64,000 bases of DNA, taken from positions 18,591 to 82,590 of the forward strand of contig CAXKVR010000432.1 in NCBI GenBank assembly GCA_964058845.1, given 5' to 3'. Each line of letters begins with the position of its first letter. The stretch's first letter is position 1. This document shows positions 12,581 through 24,200 of the stretch, piece by piece. A model generated the notes under the pieces. The model saw only the letters and a list, made by a program, of their open reading frames with translations. It was not told the DNA's origin and searched no databases. This DNA is from Carex sylvatica (Eukaryota > Streptophyta > Magnoliopsida > Poales > Cyperaceae). The position numbers and the translations under genes were made by a program.

Positions 12581-14214
12581 AATAATATCCGTATTTGTAT
12601 CTGTATCATAAAACTATCTATATCCGAATATTCGAATCCGCCAAAATTCGAATATGTATCCGAATACGAACAGATAATATCCGACCCATTTTCACCCGTA
12701 TTATAAAGATTCTATTTATAAGTTAACGAAATATAAATAACAAGTCATCTAAATTAATTTCATTAATAAATATGGGGAGATGAAATATTTCTTGAGGAGA
12801 AATTTTAAAGTAATTAATTAGTGAGGAGTTGTATATATGAAAAATTGCAAATGCACATCTATAATTATTAATTTCATTGTACATATTGGATAGTTCGGCT
12901 GTATATGTCATTCCAATCGAAAGCAAAAAACAGGCACCGAAAATGAATAATAAATGTCCGTCTAAAATAAAAAAAATGCTATAAAAATAATAAGATTAAA
13001 AAAAAACGCTACCAAGAAATAAGATTTAAAAATATGAAATGCATGCTACCAAAAAGTAACATTAAAAATAATAAAATTATTGCTTTTCCATTTATCCATA
13101 GTCCAAAAGTAGACTAAAAGTTTGTATTGTGTTTATATATGTGTGTGCGCGCGCGCAAAACATATTTTCATTTAATACATACTTATTTTTAATGAAGGTC
13201 TAAAACATATGATTTATTCTGGAAATTCATTTAAAAATATTTACAATTCTTTATTAGAAATTAGTATTCAGAAAAATTGTTATATAAATAATCTAATGGA
13301 TTGTGAAACGATGCAAACTATTAAATAAGTTTATTTTAGATTTTTATTACAAATTTGATAAAAAAAAATGTACTTATATATTATAATTTTATACATATTT
13401 TGATATTTCACAATAAGAGACCAGAGAAAATTAATTTGTCAAATACAAATGAATCATATCCAAATGAAGAGGAATAATACAAATTGGTTTAAAAAAACTT
13501 CAAATTTCTAACATCAAACAGAGATTGCAAGTACAACCGCTTTAATCTTCCAAATCTGAATATTGGAAATGATGATTTAATTATTAATTATAATGGAAAA
13601 TGTGACAAACAAGTTATGAAATTGTAGTTAAAAAATAAATTTAACAATTTTTTTTTTACTACCTACTCTGTCTAACCTAATAAAATTGTAAAACCTATTG
13701 TTTTCGATATTTATTTTGTATTTTTTTTATTTGCTTTCTAGTCTTGTTTTCCATTTAATTTGCATTATTTTTAATTCTGAATTCTAAACGTTAAATGCTT
13801 ACCATGTTGCGGTTCACCAAGCAAAACAAATTTTATAACAGGATTTTGTGAACCAAAAGTTTGAAATCGAATTTAAATTAATAAAATTTAAAGTAAATAA
13901 ATTAATCAAAAGTAAGACAGAAATTATTGGCATGGGCATTTGAGTTCAGAAATATTATAATTTATACATTAGTTGTACGATGGTTGATCGAATTGAAAGA
14001 AATAAATTAGTCATACATGCATTTTTTCAACTAAGATTAATATTTTTTTGTAACTATAAAAATGAGAGTTATGTAAATTTTGTTCTCTTATATTTCTCAT
14101 AATTAAAGAGAGAGAGAATAATAGTTTGATTATTTAATTAAAAATCGAAAAGAGGAGATAGTGATTCGAAACAGTATACAAACTTTTTCAAAGACCAAAC
14201 TTAATTTTCTTTTA

Positions 14215-14445
14215 GAGTGCGTTTGGATGAATCAAGAAATAGCTCGGAATAGCAGCTATTTCTGAGTTCGGAACAACTGCTAACCCAACATTTCATAAGA
14301 ATAGCATAATAGCAGCTAACTTGAGCTATTTCTTTGTTGAGAATAACGTTTTTTTTTCACCCAAACGTATTGTGTTGAGAATAGCTCGCCAAAAATAGCA
14401 GCTATTCCTGAGTTAGCGCTATTCCTGTGTCACCCAAACGCACCC
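14215..14445. mobile_element. PIF/Harbinger (Tourist-like) MITE
   Basis: A 231-bp non-coding element with inverted ends GAGTGCGTTTGG / CCAAACGCACCC, flanked on both sides by TTA (14212-14214 and 14446-14448). A 3-bp TTA duplication with such ends fits a PIF/Harbinger-derived MITE. Its interior is rich in the palindromic motif AATAGCAGCTATT. Confidence 0.75.
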
Positions 14446-14665
14446 TTAAATTTCAAAACTTTCACAAATATTTAATATCCGAAAATTATAAAACACTTAT
14501 CATATATTATTCATTACACAACATACAAGTACAAATTGTGCATGTTATAAAATGTTAAAAGTTAGTAGGAATTATTTGGTGATTAATCCATGAAGAATAG
14601 TTATGAGATCCGAAAGTGAAATATCTTGGTATTATTTTAAAACGATCTTATTATATGTTATCTTA

Positions 14666-15068
14666 GAGTAGAACTAGGGTGTTCTTTCATCAAGTATCTT
14701 GATAAACTCAATTTTAAAATCCGTCAAATCGATTTTAAATGACGAATCCGAACCGTTGAAACCCTTCTACCTTACGAGTGATGAGTCTACATGTGAACAT
14801 TTTAAACATTCAAATTAATTTTTTATAAAGTTAATAGGTCAAAATTAGAAGGTTAATAAATTAATTTTAATCTATTCATTTTTTGAATATTTTTTGACCG
14901 CTTGACTTTATACTAAATTAATTCGAATGTTTAAAATTTTCACATGTAGACGTATCACTCGTAAGGTATGCGGATTTTAATAGTTCAGATTCGTCATTTA
15001 AAACTGATTTGACGGATTTTAGACTTGAATTCACCAAAAAACTTGGTGAACTTAAGAACACCCTAGTT
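14666..15068. mobile_element. Foldback MITE, probably Mutator-like
   Basis: About 403 bp, self-complementary along most of its length, with ends CTAGGGTGTTCTT / AAGAACACCCTAG. It is flanked by the direct repeat GTTATCTTA (14657-14665 and 15069-15077), a 9-bp duplication typical of Mutator-like elements. Near each end is an AATCCGAACCGTT-type motif shared with other elements in the window. Confidence 0.75.
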
Positions 15069-15953
15069 GTTATCTTATGTATCACTTTTACCTTTTTTTA
15101 ATGAAAGATAATAAGGAAGTATTTTTGTGATAAAACCGAATCTCCATGCAAACAAGATTCATATTTCTATTCATTCCAAAATTGAACAGTTATGATTAAA
15201 ATATGAGTTATGTCTTTTTAAAATCATATACTCTTTATATTTTAATTATGATCGTTCAAATTATGAATAGATGGACACATGAACCTTGTTGACATATTCC
15301 TTCTGTGATTTTGTTTTTATTTCTTTCTTTCTCTATTATCCTAGAAAAACATAATATTTAGATATGGATCATTGAGTCAGATCGACATATTTTGGATCAT
15401 ACTCAATAAATCAGATCTGTCTATATTTATTGAAAACGAGATACTCTTTTTATTCTCGTATTTTTGAATTTAATAATTTCTACGAATAAAAAGTTTCCCA
15501 CCAACTCTTTTAAAGAGAGAGAAAAACAATGCTTAATTTTGAGTTCACTTTTGTTTCCATGTTAAGAAAATATAAATGTTGCTTTCTCAGATACTTTAAT
15601 CGACCTCAGACTATTGTCTTGTAGTTTCTCTTCAATCCTGTGACAAATCATGATGTAGAGGTTGTTGTTATATTTTATTTATTTGTTTATTTTGACCTTA
15701 TAAGAATGGCTAGTGGCTACTAGACTTTAGTAAACTTCCACTGATATGAATATGATATTGCTTAATTTCATGAGATCACTATTGAAGTTATGGACAAGTA
15801 TAATTAATTGTTCTTTAATTTTCCATCCATATGTAGTCTCACATGAAATATATAAATTATAAATTAGGGGTGTAAACGGATGGAGTTCGGAACGAATAAT
15901 GCTAATATCAAATTAGCATTTGTTTTTAAATGATATAAATATGAATACATATA

Positions 15954-16060
15954 GCAAGGTTTTAAATAGCGATTATTTCGTCATAGCGGAAAGATCCAAA
16001 AATAAAGCTATCGCGAATAACGTAGCTATAGTAAAATCTATCATACATAGCATTTTTTTT
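15954..16060. repeat. TAGCG-rich transposon relic
   Basis: Begins AAGGTTTTAAATAGCG and contains several ATAGCG/CGCTAT motifs. It is similar to the better preserved copy at 29820-29965. It looks like the end of a small TIR element; the other end is not recognisable here. A hAT-like terminus (TAGGGGTGTAAACGGA) lies just upstream near 15867. Confidence 0.5.
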
Positions 16061-18297
16061 AATATATATATATTTTATATTTTTACTAATTATTAATATT
16101 ATCTAAAGCCACTTAAAGTAATAAATAATACAAAATTGATTAAGAAATTATAATATTTATATTGAACCAGTACAAAGTTCAAATTACTATTCAAAATATC
16201 TCTAATAATATCATAAACTATCTATCTTTTTTTCATTCAAAATAACATAAACATAATGGCATAAACTATATATTTTTTCTATAACAAAAAACTAAGCATC
16301 ATAAAATAAACTATCTATTTTTTTCTATTTAAAAGAAAAATCAACTTTGTACAACAATTTCTCTCACAATAAAATTACACACGTAAAGTTGTAAACCAAT
16401 TGAAAATGTAAATAAACAAAAGTATTAATGATATGTATTCAAATTGTGTGGACTTAGACCAATGTGAAAGAGCAAGACCAACTCTAGTCAAGTCATGTAA
16501 TGACAAGAATATTTTTTTTAGTGGGAAAGAGTTTCAGGGTTTTCAAGTAATTTCTCAGTAATTAATAGAAGTCTTGAATCACAGCAGATTTATTTCCCAT
16601 TCCAGAACGCTGAAAAACGTGATGTGGTGTCTGTTGGGCGTAGCTGTTTCCTGTTTTATCTTCTTTAGCAGATCAGTTGGAACGTGCCTCGTGTACTGTG
16701 TGGATAGATAACCTTTTCCTCGAAATTCAGCTGATTCAGTTTCCATCTTCTTTTGACCGTTCGATCATGATCTGATAGCTATTACTCACTTAGCGGCTTA
16801 TTATTTAATTCTTTCGGTGGTTAACCGCGTCGCAATCAGAAATGCGTTTTAAAAGTTCTGACTTGACGAAATTTAATTCTATCTTTATTTGCAGTCTCCA
16901 ATTTGTACCAGAAAAGTTCCATAGTTTAAAATTGTGGTTAGACGTTAAATAGTTTATAGTTGACAGCTGGTTGTCTAAAACAAATCTATTTTCGTTTTGA
17001 GAATTTTATTTGTCAAGAGATTTCTATTGGAAATCCGAAATTTTAAATACGGTTTAACAGTGCATGATTACTTCAATCAATCCTCTTCTTTAATTAATTA
17101 TAGCATTTAATCAGTAATTGTAAACAGATACAAGCTATGAAGGTCTCAGACTGAAAATCAGCCATCATAAAAGTAACTAGAAAATTTGCATGCTCGGTTA
17201 TTTTTTTAAAATTGACTTATTTTAAATTAATAGTTGCATTTCTTGATAGTTCAATGACATTTTTTTTTTAATTTTTGGGAGCTAATACCAATATTTTTCT
17301 ATCATCAAATGCTGAACCGATTTTTTTTAATAACGTATGGTTCAAAAACTGAAAAAAAAAAATTAATAACGAATTAACTGTGAGTCAGTCTCGACTGAAC
17401 TAAATAATATACATACTGTATGATTTAATTTAATAGCCTTATAATAAATTTTAGTGACTCCAAAATTCAGTTTATTTGAATGATTTATAATGGATCAGTT
17501 TGATGTAATGATAATAAATTAGAATGTAATAGAAATAGATGATTTTTTTTTTTTCAAATAGAACTAAATTTCATATCTTTAACAAAACAAGCACCATTGA
17601 TTTGGATTATACAAAATACAACTCCAGTGACCTGTAAATCGGTGGAGCCATTCTATAACCCATCTATACAATCTGATAACATAAATCAATAGTAAATAGC
17701 TCCACCCATCTTGCAGATCGGTGGAACAAACATGTTTATGTCTCCACCAATTTTTTTTTAATAAAAACTAAATCAATAATGCTTGTTGGGTTAAAATATT
17801 TAAAATTAGTTCTATTTAAAAAAAATTGAAATAGATAGAACAATTCAACAACCTATGAAATAAAAGAAATAAGCAGAAAATAATAACCCCATTTTTTATC
17901 ATCCTCTAAAAGACCCATATTCTGTTGCTAGTTGAACTATAATACGATTGGAAGAAAACAAAAAAGTCTAACAATGTAACAATTAATCCAATTAGAGAAA
18001 CAAAACAAAAAAAACATTCAAAGCTCTTATTCCGACTAATTTTGCGTGTATCCGTACAATTTCTGATTTTTGAATTGGATTGTTGTAGCAAGAGATAAAT
18101 ATCCGACGTCGACAGATCAGGTTAAACTTATCCTTGTACCGCGGTATATCAAACCGAACACCTCCTTATATTACCAGTGCTTTCAGTTCCGCACTCAAAT
18201 CTCTCGTCTGTTGATCGTATCCCAAAACCAAAAGAGATTAGATCAGATACTAATTCGTACCAGTTATCGTTTCTCTAGATCTCTTTTCCGATCCGAC

Positions 18298-21200
18298 ATG
18301 TCAGGGGTTCGGGTGACCATGGAGGTGGGGAGCGATGGGGTTGCGCTAATCACAATCACGAATCCGCCTGTTAATGCTTTGCATCCAAACAGTAATTATT
18401 TCCTTAATTTTTCTTAAATTTTTAGTTATTCGTTTGGTTATTAGCTGTTTTCTTAAGCTTCTTCTTGCTTAAGACTTGGAATTGAGAGACCAGCTAGTTG
18501 CTAGGGCCTTTTTGCATCTATGCCCTTGGTTTACTACTGGAAGCTTGAAATTGAATTTCTATGACGATCTGTGTGTGCCTGTTTGTAGAGCTGGTCACTG
18601 ACTCACCGCCACAGGGAATCACTTCTGTATGGGCCCCATAAGAATTGATCATATGACAAAATGATTTATATCAGAGCATTCTGGCTCTGTAAATTATTCA
18701 TGCGCTTTTTCTTACTATCAGTTTTTCCATTTCATTAGTAATTGCGGGTCTGAAAGAGACGTACACTGAGGCTATGAAGAGGCCAGATGTGAAAGCAATT
18801 GTTCTTACTGGTAAGTTTATAATGGATCACATATATGGTATAACCTTATCATGCTGAATTTAAAATTTTGATTTGGGACTTTAACATTAGGTTTTTTTAT
18901 GTGATCATTTGATGGTAATTCAACAATAGCAATGAAATAATTTGTTTTCGAATTGGCCAAAATATGCAACTTACCGACAATTCTCCAGAAAAAGTAATGC
19001 AATTTTGGTGGATGGTTTCTGGCTTCTTAGGTTATTTGTTAGAATAACTGGGACAAAAATGGATTTAGTTTTTATATCTTATGTTGTATGTTGCATTATA
19101 GAATCCTTTAATAAGTTTGCTGAATGATGATACTTAAATTATTCCAAATATTTATCTGAATTTATTACTATTTTTTTCTTCTAATTAGGCAGTGGAGGCA
19201 AGTTTTCTGGAGGCTTCGATATCAATGTATTCAAACAAATTCATGAAACGGGTATCCATCAAGCCTCTTAGTTAATCATAAACTCAAGTTGTTGGCAACT
19301 TTACTAATATCCTAATGCATTGTTTTTCTTAGGAAATTTGTCCCTTCTGCCTGACGTATCTGTTGAGTTAGTGGTAAACATAATGGAAGGTAAATTTGGT
19401 TTGCTATTTAATTTATTTATATTAGGGTACTTGATATTTATTTTAGAAGACATCACGTGGTGCTTTTTCTAAAATATTCGGCATGTTGTCTGAAGAAATA
19501 ATAATATGTATATCTGTAGAGTACATGAAAAACATGCTGTACACCCTGAGGGTGGGAATTATATTGTTCTTTTTTGCCTATAACTTTGCAAGAACCACTT
19601 CCATCCCTTTTCTCAATTCTTTGAAATCAGCCCTCTTCGTTAATTCAGTAGGTCGTGCATAGACAAACAGTGAGGAAGGATGGACTATTTGGCCATGTTT
19701 TGAAATTAGTTGGACGACATGCAGTTTCTGTGATAGTTTTAGTCAAAGAGATAGAAATAAGTGTTTGAAATTGCCCCCCCGGTCTGAAATATAATTTTAT
19801 TATGGTGTTGTTGACCATTAACCATTGTAATTTTTTGTGTTTATTATAGATGCTAAGAAGCCTTCTGTTGCGGCGATTCAGGGGCTTGCTCTTGGTGGTG
19901 GTCTAGAGATGGCTATGGTTTGTTCAACAATATCATGTCTTTGACTTCATAATTTATTTCTTTTTTCTAATCATATAATTTCATTAGTATTTTATTATTT
20001 ATTTTCAATTCAGGGTTGTCATGCTAGAATTTCCACGCCAGAGGCTCAGCTTGGTTTGCCAGAGCTGACACTTGGAGTTATTCCTGGATTTGGCGGTAAT
20101 TATAATTTCTTTGCACTTTTGTTTTTGTTAAGGATTAATTCTCTGTTTGATAGTGTATACACTTGTTCTTACATTTGATGAATTTTGTTGTGTAGGCACT
20201 CAACGGTTGCCAAGGCTTGTTGGGTTGGCAAAAGCAACTGAAATGATGTTGGTAAGTTCTAGACTTGACCTTCTGAGTTAAATTTTAAAAATATGTTTAT
20301 TAATGTTTCCTGGTTGGCTTTGAATCATAGTAAATGGCCATCTCGATAAGTTGTGGTCCTAGACTCCTACTGCCGCGTGTTCTGTTTGTCATATACTCAT
20401 ACTACACCAATACTTGTACTTCAAATGATGAGTTTGTGTAAAGCTTCACATAAACATCAAAGTTTTCTCTGAGACATTATTTTAAATGCCTTAAAAAAAT
20501 GAAAATGACTTCTATAGGAATTTTTGTTAACCAGTATTGCACAGGATTATTTCGTAAATTCTTTAAGTGTACAATAATTTTTATGCTTTTGTCGGGCTAT
20601 GTGTGAAATAACTAGGTTTTGTGAGTACACTGTAAACTGTCACATCACAAGACTTTTTGGGCTAACAAAAAATGTTCTTCAACTGGTTTTAACATCCAGC
20701 TGTCTAAGTCGATTAGAGCAAAGGAAGGGAAACAATATGGCCTGATAGATGAGCTTGCATCTCCATCTGACATAATCAAGATTTCACGTCAGTGGGCCCT
20801 AGACATTGCCGAGGGGCGGAAACCATGGCTGAGCTCTTTACGCAGAACTGACAAGCTGTGCTCACTTGCAGAAGCCCGTGAGATTTTGAAAGCCGCGAGG
20901 CAACAGGTTAAGAGGCAATTTCCTAATATGCCCCAGCACCAGGCATGCCTCGATTCGATTGAAGAGGGTGTTGTTGCTGGTGGTTATGCTGGTGTTCTCA
21001 AGGTGCGCTGTTATTTATATTTTGTTAGTTGATTTTTACTTTAAACAATTTTACCTTGTTTTGCGCTGCTTGCAAATTACATATACACCATCTCCTGGTA
21101 AGAAACTTAAATAAGTTCTGGATTTTTTTGCAAATAACCCTAATCTTTTGAAATTAAGGTCCATTCAAGCTTAAATGACTTGCTTGCTTCCCTGAGTCCC

Positions 21201-24200
21201 TAATCTTTTCAAAACACAAAATCAGTCATATGAGTTTTCACTTCCATCTGGTCTTGTGGAAAAATTGGAACACCCGCTAATTTATATAATTTTTCTAAGA
21301 CTTCTTTTACAAAATTTGAAAACTTAATGGTTTAATTAAAAGTTGACTATTTTTAAAATAGACCCTTAAGTTTTCAAATTTTGTAAATAATCCATAATAA
21401 TTTTAGACGAATTATATAAATTACCGGGCGTTACAATAGTCAGGAGGGTCAGGCTTTTATGAAATGGACCTTTGCATTTCCTGCATATAAGAGTTAGGCT
21501 CAGCTCGTGCGTATCTAAGAACTGTTGTCCACTTGTTTTAAACATAAATCCGTTGAACTTTTGGCTAATATTCTGGATTAGTGTATGTTCTTTGCAACTA
21601 CATGTAGATTCGGATTAATAGTGAAGTGTTGTTTAACTGCAGGAAGCAAAGCTTTTTAAGGAGCTGGTACTTGCTGACACATCTAAGGGGCTTGTCCATG
21701 TCTTTTTTGCACAAAGGGCTACCTCTAAGGTTCATATAATATTTTCTTTTGTAGATTCAATCTTTAATTTCATTTGTGTTTATGAATATGCAATACTTTT
21801 TCCTAGTTTACCTGATTTTCGATAGTAGATTGTTTTCTAACATAATTGACTTTTCTTTATGTAATGTGCCTATTTTTGCTGAATATCCTTCATTTGCTTT
21901 TTATTTTGTTTTGCTCTCTGAGTTCACTATCCCTGAGCATTGCTTCTGTTCCTATTATATAATCCTTTTTACAACTTCTCTTTTGCTTGCTTCTTTGCTT
22001 GTTCTGTACTAAATACTGAGTACCTTATTTGTTCTAATGTACTAATATATAAATATCAAGTTCTCAATTTGACCTTAGTATGATTTGTTTGATGCAAAAT
22101 AGGTGCCAAATGTGACTGATTTGGGGCTAAAACCAAGGCAGATCAAGAAAATTGCAGTGATTGGTGGTGGCCTTATGGGCTCTGGAATTGCAACGGCTTG
22201 TCTTCTGAATAATATTTCTGTTGTATTGAAGGAAGTTGAACACAAATTTCTTGAGAGGGGTGTGAAAATGATATCAGGTTAGCATACTAAGCTCTTACCA
22301 CATCGCATTTTTTGTAGGTGAGTTGGTATCTGTTCGAATCTGGAATTGCAATCGACCACATACAAGCATATAATTAGATTATTTTGAGCTAAACTTTATT
22401 TTTACTGTACTCAACAAAATTTCTTAACTATTTTTTTGTATAAATGAAGGCAATCTAGAAGGCCTCGTGAAGAAAGGCTCACTGACTCAGGACAGGGCAA
22501 AGAAGACACTTTCTCTCCTAAAGGGAGTCCTTGATTACTCAGACTTCAAAGATGTTGACTTGGTTATCGAGGTAATATAAATTTAAAAATATTTTCTTAT
22601 GCCTAAGGATTGAGAATTTTTTACTTATAGAAATTATTATTAAATAATAAAGGGAAACAGAAAGAGTGCTGGAGTTTTCCAATGACATAGATGGATCTGA
22701 AAAAGAAAATTTCAGATCCAAACTTTGGAATCGATTTTTTTTCATATCCAAAGTGTTTTTTCCCCTGAAAGAGTGGCTGGGTTTTGTTTGTATGGAAAGA
22801 GTGGCTGGCTTTTCTTGAAACAGAAAGTGCTGAAAATTCTTTTTGAAACAGAAAGAGAGGCTGGAATTTTTTCTGAAACAGAAAACATTTTCGATCCGGA
22901 AATAAGTTTTGGATCCATTTATGCCATTGAAACACCCCAGTCCTCTGTGTTTTCCTTTATTATTTAATAATTTCTATAAATAAAAAAATCTTGTAAGGAT
23001 TGCACTACTGACCATTACTGGTTACAAACTGACAAACTTGTCTGCTAATTTAGGCAGTCATTGAAAAGATCCCATTGAAGCAGTCGATATTTGCTGATTT
23101 AGAAAGAGTATGCCCGCCACATTGCATCCTGGCAAGCAACACCTCCACCATTGATTTAAGTATTGTTGGAGAGAAGACACACTCTCAAGACCGCATTATT
23201 GGGGCCCACTTCTTCAGGTATTGCTCTCTCCATGACTTGCAATAAAAAATAGTTTTTTTTTTTTGGTAAACTTAAAAGGGTCCGTAAGTAGGACTGCTTA
23301 TCAACATGCTGTAAATGATGTTCTTTTTGTAGCTTTACTTAAAAGTACAGTTCCAGTTCTGGTACCAATAAATTATAATGAGTGAGGTTATGGTACTATG
23401 CATAGCGCATATTGGTCCTCGCTATGGACTCAAATTTTCGGTTTGAAAGTCCAAACGGTCGATCCCAACTGTTCAACATAGTCTCCATATCAATATGTAC
23501 TTGTAAACAAAATTTTACATTTTGTAGAATTTTTTTACTATTTTTTAATGGGTAGAAAATCGCTTGATTTGAAAATTCTGGACCATCCAAAAACAGTGAT
23601 TTTCTACCCATCTAAAAAAATAGTAAAGAAATTCTAAAAAAAGGTGAAAGTTTGTTTACAAGTACATATTTTTATGGAGGCCATGTTGAACGGTTCGAAT
23701 CGACCGTTAAAATTTTGAAAACTAAAATATTGATCCGTAGCATGGACCACTCCGAGCTATGCATAGTACCATAGCGTCACTCAATTCTAATTGCACAACT
23801 GCCTGAGCACCTTGATGTTAATTTAAAAACATTCAAAATGTTTTACAAAATTCTGGTAAATTTACTGAATTCTCACAAGATAGGTAATGAATATGGTTAA
23901 AAACTAGAGGTCCCAGATTGACATGATAATGATCATGTCATGAAATTTTTCTTTAGCCATCTATTTCTAACATTGGATATTTCATTTTATTTTAATTGCA
24001 GTCCTGCGCATATTATGCCTCTGTTGGAAATTGTGCGTACGGAGAAGACCTCACCACAAGTGATTGTCGATCTTATGACAGTAGGAAAGATTATTAAAAA
24101 GGTCCCTGTAGTTGTTGGAAATTGCACTGGCTTTGCGGTGAATCGTACCTTTTTTCCATACACTCAAAGCTCACATCTACTTGTTCACCTTGGTGTGGAT

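Larger units (their letters stand above)
7253..18297. other. Intergenic region between the TRANK1-like and AIM1-like genes
   Basis: About 11 kb of very AT-rich DNA with no reading frame I could connect to a gene, apart from a hAT transposase relic at about 11.8-12.2 kb. Recognisable content is listed separately: a Mutator-like arm near 8.0-8.5 kb, a 92-bp duplication, a minisatellite, two MITEs and a TAGCG-rich relic. I see nothing interpretable in about 8.5-10.4 kb and 12.7-14.2 kb. The stretch from about 16.5 to 16.9 kb has more balanced composition and could be promoter-distal or relic DNA, but has no coding signal. Confidence 0.6.

Noticed and set aside
18070..18297. In-frame extension upstream of the AIM1 ATG
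   Set aside because: It starts without an ATG, has no similarity to AIM1/MFP2 and would give a protein with an unexplained N-terminal extension. The ATG at 18298 matches the family start.
22725..22967. Open frames in AIM1 intron 11
   Set aside because: They lie entirely in a palindromic MITE and read through GAAACAG repeats; there is no family resemblance.
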